Below are positions 23,839 to 31,952 of a stretch of DNA of 34,598 nt, piece after piece. Position 1 is the first letter of the stretch, and every line of letters starts with the position of its first letter. The stretch spans positions 1 through 34,598 of the forward strand of contig CAMPHJ010000020.1 in assembly GCA_946885845.1 (NCBI GenBank), read 5' to 3'. Below the pieces are notes generated by a model that searched no databases, was not told the DNA's origin, and saw only the letters and a list, made by a program, of their open reading frames with translations. A program made the translations under genes and the position numbers. Source of the DNA: an uncultured Sphingobium sp. GTDB lineage: Bacteria > Pseudomonadota > Alphaproteobacteria > Sphingomonadales > Sphingomonadaceae.

Positions 23839-25173
23839 TCAGATGTTGTAGGCGCGCTCGCCATGTTCGCCGAGGTCGAGACCTTCCTGTTCGACTTCGC
23901 GGCTAACCCGCAGGCCGGTGACGGCCTTGGCGATGAAGATGGCGATTGCAGTGCCGATCGACGCCCAGACGATGGTGGTGACGGTGGCCAGGACCTGCGT
24001 CACCAGCTGGTCGCCGATGACGAAGTCTTCGCCGCCCGGTCCACCCAGCAAGGGCGAATAGACGATGCCGGTGCCGATCGCGCCGATCATGCCGCCGATG
24101 CCGTGGATGCCGAAAGCGTCCAGGGAGTCGTCATAGCCCAGCTTGGGCTTCAGCACGGTGACCGCGTAGAAGCAGATGATCGAAGCGACAGCACCCAGAA
24201 CGATCGCGCCGAACGGACCTGCATTGCCTGCTGCCGGCGTAACGGCGACCAGGCCGGCGATGATGCCCGAACAGAATCCCAGAGCCGACCCCTTGTGACC
24301 GCTGACGCGCTCTGCAAGCATCCAGAACAGGCCGCCCGATGCCGTTGCGACAAAGGTGTTGATCATGGCCAGCGCCGCCGAACCATTGGCTTCCAGTGCC
24401 GAACCGGCGTTGAAGCCGAACCAGCCGACCCACAGAAGGCCAGTACCGACGCCGGTCAGCGTCAGCGAGTGCGGAGGCATCGGTTCCTTGGGGAAGCCCA
24501 TGCGCTTGCCAAGGATGAGGCACGCGACGAGAGCCGACACACCGGCGTTGATGTGCACGACCGTGCCACCAGCGAAGTCCAGCGCGCCCATTTCGAAGAA
24601 CAGGCCGCCAGCAGCCCAGACCATGTGAGCGATGGGGAAGTAAACGATGGTCAGCCAGACTGCGGCGAAGACCATGACCGCTGAAAACTTGATCCGCTCG
24701 ACCACAGAACCCAGCACCAGCGCGACGGTGATCGCGGCAAAGGTCATCTGGAAGCTGACGAAGACATATTCGGGAATGACCACGCCATCAGTGAATGTCG
24801 CGGCGGTCGAATCGGGCGTGATGCCCTTCAGGAAGACCTTTGATAGGTCCGAAATGAAGCCGTTGCTGGGGCCAGCGAAGGCCAGGCTGTAGCCGTAGAT
24901 TACCCAGATCAGCATCGCCAGGCAGGCGACGGCGCCGATCTGCGTCATGACCGACAGCATGTTCTTGGTGCGGACGAGGCCGCCGTAGAACAGGGCCAGG
25001 CCGGGAAGAATCATGGCCAGCACCAGAACGGTGGATACCATCATCCAGGCGGTGTCGCCCTTGTCGGGCGTTGGCACGGCGGCAGCCGCGTCCTGCGCCC
25101 AGGCGGGCAGCGCGGCGAACAGGGACAGGCCAGCTGCCCCCATCGCGCCGCAAAACTTCTTGGAAAAGGTCAT
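23839..25173 (-). CDS. amtB: Ammonium transporter
   Basis: AmtB is a trimeric inner-membrane ammonium channel blocked by GlnK when nitrogen is plentiful. From ATG 25173, with GGGGGG just before it, the protein has 444 residues. A signal peptide (FCGAMGAAGLSLFAALPAWAQD) is followed by eleven spans. The pore twin histidines are in VVHINAGVSALVA and AFGIHGIGGMIGAIGTG, and the family signature is DFAGGTVVHINAG. The C-terminal tail REVEQEGLDLGEHGERAY is the GlnK-responsive region. It follows glnK by 14 bases. Confidence 0.97.
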   Translation of the reverse strand: MTFSKKFCGAMGAAGLSLFAALPAWAQDAAAAVPTPDKGDTAWMMVSTVLVLAMILPGLALFYGGLVRTKNMLSVMTQIGAVACLAMLIWVIYGYSLAFAGPSNGFISDLSKVFLKGITPDSTAATFTDGVVIPEYVFVSFQMTFAAITVALVLGSVVERIKFSAVMVFAAVWLTIVYFPIAHMVWAAGGLFFEMGALDFAGGTVVHINAGVSALVACLILGKRMGFPKEPMPPHSLTLTGVGTGLLWVGWFGFNAGSALEANGSAALAMINTFVATASGGLFWMLAERVSGHKGSALGFCSGIIAGLVAVTPAAGNAGPFGAIVLGAVASIICFYAVTVLKPKLGYDDSLDAFGIHGIGGMIGAIGTGIVYSPLLGGPGGEDFVIGDQLVTQVLATVTTIVWASIGTAIAIFIAKAVTGLRVSREVEQEGLDLGEHGERAYNI

Positions 25174-25187
25174 TATTCCCCCCTTCT

Positions 25188-25526
25188 TTACAGCGCGGTT
25201 TCGCCGGTTTCGCCGGTGCGGATACGCACGGCCTGACCGACATCCAGGACAAAGATCTTGCCGTCGCCGATCGCGCCGGAATTGGCCGCTGCCTGCGTGG
25301 CTTCCACGACGCGCGGCGCGAGATCGTCGTCGCAAACGACCTCGATCTTGATCTTCGGAACCATGTTCGTGGAATATTCGGCGCCCCGGTAGATTTCGGT
25401 TTGCCCCTTTTGGCGGCCGAAGCCCTTCACCTCGGACACCGTCATGCCGGCGATGCCTAGCGAGGAGAGTGCCTCGCGGACATCGTCAAGCTTGAACGGC
25501 TTGATGATTGCCATGACAAGTTTCAT
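25188..25526 (-). CDS. glnK: P-II nitrogen regulatory protein GlnK
   Basis: This is a trimeric P-II signal protein of 112 residues that senses 2-oxoglutarate and ATP/ADP, controls AmtB and relays nitrogen status. The start MKLVMAIIKPFKLDDVREAL is canonical, and ATG 25526 has AGGGGG upstream; the frame extends to 25577 but those residues are not P-II. The T-loop carries Y51, the uridylylation site, in EIYRGAEYSTN. The C-terminal motif GKIFVLDVGQAVRIRTGE is intact. Linkage to amtB and the sigma-54 promoter fit GlnK rather than the general GlnB. Confidence 0.96.
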   Translation of the reverse strand: MKLVMAIIKPFKLDDVREALSSLGIAGMTVSEVKGFGRQKGQTEIYRGAEYSTNMVPKIKIEVVCDDDLAPRVVEATQAAANSGAIGDGKIFVLDVGQAVRIRTGETGETAL

Positions 25527-25560
25527 GTCGCCCCCTGTTAATGGTGTGCGGGGACAATCT

Positions 25561-25577
25561 AGCAAGAGCCGTGCCAA
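25561..25577 (-). promoter_or_regulatory. Sigma-54 (RpoN) promoter of glnK-amtB
   Basis: On the minus strand the sequence reads TTGGCACGGCTCTTGCT, matching the -24/-12 consensus TGGCAC-N5-TTGC without error. Transcription would start near 25550, leaving a leader of about 24 bases before the glnK ATG. RpoN with NtrC is the usual control of glnK-amtB; I did not identify a clear NtrC enhancer in the 80 bases upstream. Confidence 0.85.
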
Positions 25578-25581
25578 TTTC

Positions 25582-25596
25582 TTAAAAGCGGTTTAA
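25582..25596. promoter_or_regulatory. Candidate CtrA-type site upstream of glnK
   Basis: TTAAAAGCGGTTTAA is a perfect TTAA-N7-TTAA, the full CtrA half-site pair, followed by C on the plus strand as in the consensus TTAA-N7-TTAAC. It lies five bases upstream of the sigma-54 -24 element. AT-rich words are rare in this GC-rich window, but function is unproven. Confidence 0.35.
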
Positions 25597-25632
25597 CGCG
25601 GCCTTTTTCCACGCCCGACGGATCAGGAGCGC

Positions 25633-25664
25633 AAAAAAAATGGGCAGATGTCGCGCTCTGCCCA
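25633..25664 (-). terminator. Intrinsic terminator after the DUF924 gene
   Basis: TGGGCAGA (25641-25648) pairs perfectly with TCTGCCCA (25657-25664) across an eight-base loop. On the minus strand it is followed by eight T residues (plus-strand A8 at 25633-25640). It is 17 bases beyond the DUF924 stop and separates that unit from glnK. Confidence 0.88.
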
Positions 25665-25681
25665 AAAATTGGGCAGTCTGG

Positions 25682-26296
25682 CTACCAGTTCCGGCCTTCC
25701 CGCGCGGCTGCCTCTTCTTCGGGCAAGGTTTGGCGACCCAACACGGCATTGCGATGAGGAAAACGTCCGAAGCGCTCGATCACCGCATGATGCTGCCGGG
25801 CGAAGTCCAGGGACTTCGGGTCGCCCGCAGCCTCGAACAGGCTGAGCGACAGCGTCTGGTCTTCCATATCTTCGCTATGCTGGAACGGCATGTAGAAAAA
25901 GATACGCCCAGCGCCGCCGATCTGGATGTCATAACCATGCGCAATCGCCCCGCGGGCGACCTCTCTCGCCAGCAGGTCGGTAGCAAAAGCCTTTGCCGTG
26001 CCGCGAAACATATTGCGCGGCAACTGGTCGAACAGGATGACCGCCGCCAGGGCATCATCGGCACGATCCAGAAACTCTTCCGGCGCCAGACCCTGCTTTT
26101 CTTCCCACAGCGAACCGAACCGGTCGACGCAGGCGCGGTCCAGCGCAGGGTCATGTTCCCACCACCGCTGCTCACCGACGCGATTGAACCAGAAATCCAG
26201 TAGCGACGCCGCCCAATCGGCTGTCACGGCATCATGGCTATCGGTCAGCATGTTCATGATGAAAGAAAGACGGACAGGCCTTTCTGGTTCCACCAT
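25682..26296 (-). CDS. DUF924 family protein
   Basis: This is a protein of about 204 residues of the all-helical, TPR-like DUF924 family, with no established function. Landmarks are LLDFWFNRVGEQRWW at the front, the conserved AAVILFDQLPRNMFRGT in the middle, and FYMPFQHSEDMEDQTLSL and HHAVIERFGRFPHRNAVLGR later. I place the start at ATG 26296, with GGATGG upstream; ATG 26257 (MNMLTDSHDAV) would also fit and gives the more usual family N-terminus. It is 26 bases downstream of the tldD stop on the same strand. Confidence 0.85.
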   Translation of the reverse strand: MVEPERPVRLSFIMNMLTDSHDAVTADWAASLLDFWFNRVGEQRWWEHDPALDRACVDRFGSLWEEKQGLAPEEFLDRADDALAAVILFDQLPRNMFRGTAKAFATDLLAREVARGAIAHGYDIQIGGAGRIFFYMPFQHSEDMEDQTLSLSLFEAAGDPKSLDFARQHHAVIERFGRFPHRNAVLGRQTLPEEEAAAREGRNW

Positions 26297-26322
26297 GCTG
26301 CACCATCCGTGGCGTGGGCGCC

Positions 26323-27765
26323 TCAGGTCGCCGTGCCGCCGATCGTTAGCCCCTTGATCAGCAAGGTAGGCTGGCCGACCCCTGCCGGAACGCTCTGCCC
26401 GCCCTTGCCGCACATGCCGACGCCATGGTCCAGCGCCCAGTCATTGCCAATGCCCACCACCTTGGTCAGCGCGGTCGGACCGTCGCCAATCAGCGTCGCA
26501 CCCTTGATCGGATCGCCCAGCTTGCCATTTTCGACCTTATAAGCCTCGGTGCAGGAAAAGACGAACTTGCCCGATACGATATCGACCTGACCACCGCCAA
26601 AGCTCCGGGCGAAAATGCCAGATTTTACGCGCGAAAGCAGCTCTTCGGGGTCATCCTGCCCACCCTTGATGAAAGTGTTGGTCATGCGCGGCATCGGGGC
26701 ATGGGCGTAGCTTTCGCGGCGACCGTTGCCGGTGGGTTCGACACCCATCAGCCGGGCGTTCAGCCGGTCTTGCATATAGCCTTTGAGTATCCCGTCCTCG
26801 ATCAGGACATTTTCCCTGGTCGGCGTGCCTTCGTCGTCGATCGACAGCGACCCGCGCCGGTCCGTGATCGAACCATCATCGACAACGGTCACACCCGGCG
26901 CGGCCACGCGTTCGCCGATCCGTCCCGAAAAGGCGCTGGTCCCCTTGCGGTTGAAGTCGCCTTCCAGCCCGTGCCCAATCGCTTCATGAACCATCACGCC
27001 GGGCCAGCCCGGCCCCAGCAGAACCGTCATCTCACCCGCAGGCGCGGCGACGGAGCCAAGATTGACCCGCGCCTGCGCCAGAGCCTCGTCGATAGCCCTG
27101 TTCCAGACGGCCGGCTCCATCACCTGATCGTAGAGATAGCGCCCGCCGATACCGAATGTGCCGGTTTCTCGGCGGCCATTTTCCTCCAATATGACCGACA
27201 CGTTCAACCGCACCAGCGGGCGTATGTCGGTCGCGGTGAAACCGTCCGCACGCACGATTTCAACCACGGACCAGCTGCCCGATAGGCTGACCGACACCTG
27301 AGCGACACGCGGATCGCGCGCCCGCGCGGCGGCGTCGATGGCGGCGCACAGCGTCACCTTTTCAGCAAAGGGCACGATTTCCAGCGGATTGGCGTCCGTG
27401 TAAAGGTGGCGGTTCGTCCGCTGCGGCGGCGGGGCGGGCTGGCCCTTCGCCGGATCGAGCAGGGTCAGCGTTTCGGCGGCACGGCGTATCGCCGCTTCGC
27501 TGATGTCGTTCGCATGCGCAAAGCCGGTCATTTCGCCTGACACCCCGCGCAGGCCGAAACCTGCGTCGGTGGAATAATCGGCGGTCTTCAGCCGACCATC
27601 GTCGAAACCAAAGCTCTCGCTGGCTCTATATTGCAGATAAAGTTCGCCATCGTCGCACTGGCGCAACGCGTCCGCGGTCAGGCGTCGCGCGCCATCGGGA
27701 TCAAGCAGCCCAGGACGATAAAGCAGGCCACGCGCGTCGGTGAATTGGGAGGCTATGTCGTTCAT
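26323..27765 (-). CDS. tldD: Metalloprotease TldD
   Basis: TldD pairs with PmbA/TldE to form a zinc metalloprotease that processes peptides such as microcins and modified RiPPs and affects antitoxin turnover. From ATG 27765 there are 480 residues. The zinc site is H260-E-A-I-G-H265, in MVHEAIGHGLEGDF, and GYMQDRLNARLMGVEPTGNGRR and RMTNTFIKGGQDDPEELL are typical of TldD. The frame extends upstream to 27801 without family match. pmbA is not in the window, so the partner must be encoded elsewhere. Confidence 0.95.
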   Translation of the reverse strand: MNDIASQFTDARGLLYRPGLLDPDGARRLTADALRQCDDGELYLQYRASESFGFDDGRLKTADYSTDAGFGLRGVSGEMTGFAHANDISEAAIRRAAETLTLLDPAKGQPAPPPQRTNRHLYTDANPLEIVPFAEKVTLCAAIDAAARARDPRVAQVSVSLSGSWSVVEIVRADGFTATDIRPLVRLNVSVILEENGRRETGTFGIGGRYLYDQVMEPAVWNRAIDEALAQARVNLGSVAAPAGEMTVLLGPGWPGVMVHEAIGHGLEGDFNRKGTSAFSGRIGERVAAPGVTVVDDGSITDRRGSLSIDDEGTPTRENVLIEDGILKGYMQDRLNARLMGVEPTGNGRRESYAHAPMPRMTNTFIKGGQDDPEELLSRVKSGIFARSFGGGQVDIVSGKFVFSCTEAYKVENGKLGDPIKGATLIGDGPTALTKVVGIGNDWALDHGVGMCGKGGQSVPAGVGQPTLLIKGLTIGGTAT

Positions 27766-27822
27766 GCCGCCCGATATAGGGGGCGGGGCGCGCAAGCCCA
27801 ATCAAAATTACACGCGCCGCCT

Positions 27823-27850
27823 GATCAGAGGCTGGCGATCAGAGGCTGGC
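27823..27850. repeat. 14-bp perfect tandem duplication at the end of the zf-CHCC gene
   Basis: GATCAGAGGCTGGC occurs twice head to tail (27823-27836 and 27837-27850). The second copy holds the stop and last three codons of the zf-CHCC gene. It looks like a replication slippage event that left the reading frame end unchanged. Confidence 0.8.
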
Positions 27851-28066
27851 CCCGGAAGCGATGTCGGGCAACCCGGCGATTTCCGGTGTGTCTGCCGGTC
27901 CGCCGATCAGGACGAAGCGCCGGTCGCAATAGCCGCAATCGACATAGCCATGCTCGTCAATTTCCAGAAAAACGAGCGGATGCCCAAGGGCGGCGGGGAT
28001 GTCCCCCGAACCGTCGCAGGAAACGCGCGGCTTGGTGACTCGAAGGATTTCAGGCGGCTGGATCAT
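27839..28066 (-). CDS. zf-CHCC zinc-finger protein (NDUFS6-like)
   Basis: This 75-residue protein has the zf-CHCC pattern: V-S-C-D-G, then GHPLVFLEIDEHGYVDCGYCDRRFVL. The C-H-C-C ligands are C17, H29, C44 and C47 by my count. The family is the bacterial counterpart of mitochondrial complex I subunit NDUFS6 (13 kDa), which binds zinc at the matrix arm. In alphaproteobacteria it is usually a separate small gene, as here. It lies 73 bases upstream of tldD on the same strand. The last residues, ASGASL, fall in a 14-bp tandem duplication. Confidence 0.88.
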   Translation of the reverse strand: MIQPPEILRVTKPRVSCDGSGDIPAALGHPLVFLEIDEHGYVDCGYCDRRFVLIGGPADTPEIAGLPDIASGASL

Positions 28067-28148
28067 GGATCAGCCGATTAGCAGCGGTGCGCGCACGCCG
28101 CAATATGCGGCGCGCCCGATTGGATGAAACGACGTAAGACGGGGAAAA

Positions 28149-28224
28149 TGGTGGGCGATGACGGGCTCGAACCGCCGACATTCTCGGTGTAAACGAGACG
28201 CTCTACCAACTGAGCTAATCGCCC
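28149..28224 (-). tRNA. tRNA-Val(UAC)
   Basis: The minus strand gives a full cloverleaf of 76 bases. The acceptor stem GGGCGAT/ATCGCCC, the D-arm with AGTTGGTA, the anticodon stem TCTCG/CGAGA around TTTACAC (anticodon TAC, so UAC for valine) and the T-arm GGCGGTTCGAGCCCGTC all pair. The 3' CCA is encoded (28149-28151). It stands alone between the zf-CHCC gene and a regulator gene; no integrase or duplicated 3' end is seen next to it. Confidence 0.97.
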
Positions 28225-28309
28225 GGAGCCGCAACCTGTAACGGTGCGACCGGAGCGCGTCTATCTAGGGCAATCGACGCGCCGGTCAACCCTCGTTACG
28301 CCATTGCGT

Positions 28310-29317
28310 TCACCCGCACAGGAAACGTCGGCTGGCGGTGAACCAGCGGCTGAGCGCTTCGAACGTGTCGTCGGCCAGAGCGATGAAGATGCGGCGGCCA
28401 TCCTGCGGGTCCGCCTGACGCTGGACGAAACCCTGTTCGGTAAGGGTGCGAATCCAGCGTAGCGCCGTGGTCGGCGGCACGGCAGAGGCGATGCACAGGC
28501 TGGAAACCGACACACGTTCCTGTTCCAGCCGGGCAGCCAGCAGGTCGAGCAACATGTCCCAGGCGGGATCGGCGAACAGGTCGCCGGGCAGGAAATCTTC
28601 CCGCAGGCGACGCGCGCGCAGCATGTCGCGCACCTGGGTAGCGCTCAGGCTGGGTTGGTCCGCCGGTGCCTGGTGGCTCCCCATCGGCGTCAGCGCGGGC
28701 ATGCCGATATAATCGCTGTCCCGGTCGGAAATGCGAGAGCCGAGCGCGAAGGACGGAGGAGCATGGCGCGGGCGGGACGTCAACGCCTCCAATGTGCGGG
28801 CCAGGCGGCTGACTTCTTCGCTCAACTGCTGGAGCCGCACGCCTTCGCTTTCCTGATTGACCTCATGCACGGTCCGCTGGGGCGTTGTCCTCCCCGCCGT
28901 CAGGAGCGCGCCGGCAATGTCGGCATGATCGGGCGAACAGAGCAATTGCGTCCGGTCGCTGCGCATGCATGCATAGGCCAGGTCCAGGCTGTCGATGCCG
29001 CTTATCAGAATGACGGAAAGGTCATTCTGAACCGCCAGCGTTTCGGCCTGCACCAGCAAGCGTTCCAGTTCGGCAGAAGGATGCGGACAGAATAGCAGGA
29101 TGACATCGCACCCCACCTGCATGTCCAGCCGGGCGGACGCCTGCTCTATCGGCACAATGTCCAGCAGGCGAAAATCGGCCGCCTCCGCCAAGCCCGTCAC
29201 ATCGTCCAGAAAAATGTCATTGGCCAGGATCAGCAGGCCCGGCCTTTGGTCTTTCATCCCGTACAGTTCCCCGGCCGGAACGCGCAAGTCTGTCCGGGTT
29301 CGATCCATTTCCACCAT
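28310..29317 (-). CDS. Winged-helix (MarR-like) regulator with an N-terminal alpha/beta domain
   Basis: This is a 335-residue protein of unknown target. Residues 25-150 look like a receiver-type alpha/beta domain (RPGLLILANDIFLDDVTGL, GCDVILLFCPHPSAELERLL, DLSVILISGIDSLDLAY), but I cannot assign a clear phosphoacceptor aspartate. A heptad-like helix follows (SEGVRLQQLSEEVSRLARTL), then a linker. The C-terminal winged helix is residues about 255-330: LLDLLAARLEQERVSVSSLC, then SAVPPTTALRWIRTLTEQGF and the wing RQADPQDGRRIFIAL. Two starts are possible, ATG 29317 or the methionine three codons on. The 237 bases upstream hold no gene I can support. Confidence 0.75.
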   Translation of the reverse strand: MVEMDRTRTDLRVPAGELYGMKDQRPGLLILANDIFLDDVTGLAEAADFRLLDIVPIEQASARLDMQVGCDVILLFCPHPSAELERLLVQAETLAVQNDLSVILISGIDSLDLAYACMRSDRTQLLCSPDHADIAGALLTAGRTTPQRTVHEVNQESEGVRLQQLSEEVSRLARTLEALTSRPRHAPPSFALGSRISDRDSDYIGMPALTPMGSHQAPADQPSLSATQVRDMLRARRLREDFLPGDLFADPAWDMLLDLLAARLEQERVSVSSLCIASAVPPTTALRWIRTLTEQGFVQRQADPQDGRRIFIALADDTFEALSRWFTASRRFLCG

Positions 29318-29554
29318 GATAATCCCCTGTTTGTTCCGACCTTACCGGAACGCGATGATTTCACCGCAGCTCTTTTCTCCGTTTCGGACCCCGACCCGCT
29401 GCTGGCGCCGCGCCTGATTTGTGCGCATGTAAGACCCGGCCTTCGATACCGATCCTTGCTGTCGTCAAAATGGCGGCGTTTCCTGCCGAAACGGTGGGAT
29501 ATCCTCCCCGTCCATTCTGGTCCGAAATGGAGATGCTTCTTTGCCCGGTGTAGC

Positions 29555-30406
29555 TCAAACCGCCGTGCGGCGCGCAAAATCAACGTAAATCTCGCGCAGG
29601 CGGGTCGCAACGGGGCCGGGTCTGCCATCGCCGATGGGCTGGCCATCGATACGGACTACCGACTGGCACAGCGTCGATGCGCTGGTGATGAACGCCTCCT
29701 TCGCACCCAGCGCCTCCGCCACGGTGAAAGGGCGGCGGACGACCGTCATCCCAGCTTCCTGGGCAAGGGCCGTAAGCGCCGCGCCGGTGCATCCCGCCAG
29801 CACGGCCTGCGAATAGGCGCGGGTGACGATAGCGTCGTCTGTAACGATGAAGGCGGTGGAGGATGCGCCTTCCGTCACATGGCCGTCCTCGACCATCCAT
29901 GCCTCCTGCGCTCCCGCGTGCGCCGCGATCTGTTTCGCCATCGCCTGAGCGAGCAGCCCGGTGCTCTTGATGTCGCGGCGCGCCCAGCGCAGGTCCGGCG
30001 TGGTGACGACCGCTATGCCTGTTCTGGCCGCTGACGCATTCAGGAACAGCTTGTGCTGCACGAACATCACCAGCGTCGGCTGCAGGTCCGGCGCGGGCAG
30101 GAAGTCGCGGCTTTCGTCTGCGCCCCGCGTCAGCTGAAGGTAGATCAGCCCTTCGTCCAGGCCATTGCGCTCCACCAGCTGCTTCTGGGTCGCTTCTATC
30201 TCATCGGGGATTAGGGGGAGGGCAATGCCGATCTCGCCAGCCGATCGCGCCAGCCGATCAAGGTGCGACGCGCTGTCGACCAGGCGCCCATCGATCACAG
30301 CCGTCACCTCATAGACGCCCTCAGCGAACAGGAAGCCCCGGTCGAGCACCGATATGCGTGCATCGGCAATCGGCAGGAACCGACCATTGAGATAGGCGAT
30401 GGACAT
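29555..30406 (-). CDS. Class IV aminotransferase, D-amino-acid transaminase-like
   Basis: This is a PLP-dependent fold-type IV enzyme of 283 residues, the size of D-alanine aminotransferase. The N-terminal MSIAYLNGRFLPIADARIS and VLDRGFLFAEGVYEV match that group. The Schiff-base lysine is K147 in RRDIKSTGLLAQ, the pyridine-nitrogen glutamate is E179 in EDGHVTEGASST, and the phosphate loop ITSASTLCQSV is near the end. In the substrate region ESRDF keeps the arginine of the Bacillus enzyme but has F where that enzyme has H100. D-amino acid or branched-chain specificity cannot be settled by eye. It is 113 bases downstream of the UdgX gene. Confidence 0.85.
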   Translation of the reverse strand: MSIAYLNGRFLPIADARISVLDRGFLFAEGVYEVTAVIDGRLVDSASHLDRLARSAGEIGIALPLIPDEIEATQKQLVERNGLDEGLIYLQLTRGADESRDFLPAPDLQPTLVMFVQHKLFLNASAARTGIAVVTTPDLRWARRDIKSTGLLAQAMAKQIAAHAGAQEAWMVEDGHVTEGASSTAFIVTDDAIVTRAYSQAVLAGCTGAALTALAQEAGMTVVRRPFTVAEALGAKEAFITSASTLCQSVVRIDGQPIGDGRPGPVATRLREIYVDFARRTAV

Positions 30407-30519
30407 GACAGGCTGCTTCCCCTGAAGGCGCGACGATTTGGATAGGGGATTTCGCTGGGCGAAAGCGCCGGGTCAAGCCGGAACGGCGCAGCCCTGTCGT
30501 CCCGATGGGAGCGCAGTCG

Positions 30520-31947
30520 TCAGGAAATCGCCTTCGCCCGCGCGCCGATTTCACGCAATTCCTCGACGAACCGGACGCGTTCCTGCGCCTTGCGCGCTTC
30601 GTCTGGAACGCGCAGCAGAAAACTCGGATGGATCGTGACCCAGCCTTCCGCCCCGCTTTCCAAAACTATCGGCGCGCCGCGCGTGCGGCTGATCGTGACC
30701 GTTTTGCCCAGCAGCGCGCGTGCGGCAGTCACCCCCAGGGCGACGATGATCCGGGGACGCAGCAGGTCGATTTCCTGGTCCAGCCACCAGCGGCAGGCCT
30801 GAATTTCGGGCGTTTCAGGCGTCTGATGAAGGCGGCGCTTTCCCCGGCGCTCATGTTTGAAATGCTTGACGGCGTTGGTGACATACAGCCTGGCGCGGTC
30901 GATTTCCGCCTCCTCCAGCGCGCGGTCGAGCAACTGCCCGGCCGGACCGACGAACGGACGTCCGGCCAGATCTTCCTGATCGCCCGGCTGCTCGCCAATC
31001 AACATCAGCGGCGCGTCCAGCGGACCTTCACCAAAGACGGTCTGTGTGGCGTCCTGATAAAGTGGGCATCGGGTGCACGCCATCGCCTGTTCCTTCAGCG
31101 CTGACCATGACGCTGCGATATTGCTGGCGCGGCTGGCGTCTGGGTGCACCCCGCTCGGACGGGCAGGGGGTTTTGGCGATGTCGCGATCATGGCCGCCTC
31201 TCTTGCCTGGGCCCCGGCCACCAGGTCGGGAATCAAAGCTGCTTCGGGCAGGTTGCGCCAATATTTGCGGGGCATTTCCGACAGCATGGCGCGCTGCTTC
31301 AGCCGGGCTGGGTTGAAGATCGCGGCGTAATAGCGTTTCCACGCATCTTCCACCGGATCGCCATCAGGCGCGTCGGATCGGGTCGCACCGGCGCTTTCGG
31401 TCAGGATTTCGCCGTCCCAGTGGATGCACAGTTCCGGCGTCAGGATCGACCAGCGCATCGACGCGAACCGGCGCACGAAAAATCCTGCATTGGCCCGGAC
31501 GATATGATGTTCCGGTTCGAACCAGGCGACGAAGCGCGCTCCTCCTTCATCCTCCACCTCGCGGAACCGGACGAAGGCGCGCATCTTGTGGATGTCGCGC
31601 CTGACCGCCTTGGCGAGCATGTCCACCCTGCGCAAAAGTGGGTCGGCGCGGTCCTCCATCAATGCGGGGTTGTCCCGCACCCGGACCAACAAGGCGTAAA
31701 GTAGGGCGAACCGTTCCCGGTCATGATGCAATATTGCGCTTTCCGCCACTGCAATGAAGGTGCGGGGCACGGAGAAGGCGCCGCCGTTAATGGGTGGCGG
31801 CGGGGCCTCGAAAGGCAGCAGGGACGCTTCATCGCCCTCCACCTGCCAGTCGATCCCTGTCGCTTCGACGCCGCCCATGGCAAAGCGCCGCGCTGCTTCT
31901 CGCCACCCGTCGAAATCGTCAGGGCCGTTCAGCAGCGCGCGATACAT
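30520..31947 (-). CDS. udgX: DUF4130 (TIGR03915)-UdgX fusion, uracil-DNA crosslinking protein
   Basis: This is a 475-residue two-domain protein. Residues 1-250 match the DUF4130 'probable DNA metabolism' domain (DGWREAARRF, RRVDMLAKAVRRDIHKMRAFVRFRE, MRWSILTPELCIHWDGE). Residues 280-475 are a UdgX-type uracil-DNA glycosylase-fold domain: the iron-sulfur C291-x2-C294, GEQPGDQED (318-326), TNAVKHF (357-363), the UdgX-only loop KRRLHQ (370-375), C385 and HPSFLL (440). In mycobacterial UdgX the histidine of this loop bonds covalently to the abasic site after uracil removal; H374 is its equivalent. Only three cysteines are in this domain; H362 stands where family 4 enzymes have another. It starts five bases after the hemerythrin gene. 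Confidence 0.92.
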   Translation of the reverse strand: MYRALLNGPDDFDGWREAARRFAMGGVEATGIDWQVEGDEASLLPFEAPPPPINGGAFSVPRTFIAVAESAILHHDRERFALLYALLVRVRDNPALMEDRADPLLRRVDMLAKAVRRDIHKMRAFVRFREVEDEGGARFVAWFEPEHHIVRANAGFFVRRFASMRWSILTPELCIHWDGEILTESAGATRSDAPDGDPVEDAWKRYYAAIFNPARLKQRAMLSEMPRKYWRNLPEAALIPDLVAGAQAREAAMIATSPKPPARPSGVHPDASRASNIAASWSALKEQAMACTRCPLYQDATQTVFGEGPLDAPLMLIGEQPGDQEDLAGRPFVGPAGQLLDRALEEAEIDRARLYVTNAVKHFKHERRGKRRLHQTPETPEIQACRWWLDQEIDLLRPRIIVALGVTAARALLGKTVTISRTRGAPIVLESGAEGWVTIHPSFLLRVPDEARKAQERVRFVEELREIGARAKAIS

Positions 31948-31952
31948 GGCCT

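Noticed and set aside
28149..28224. tRNA-Val as an integration site of a genomic island
   Set aside because: No integrase, no repeated tRNA 3' end and no compositional break are visible on either side.
29318..29554. Possible small gene in the 237-base gap upstream of the winged-helix regulator
   Set aside because: Frames there lack a credible start with a ribosome binding site and have no recognisable protein features; only a short CGTTTC/GAAACG hairpin is visible.
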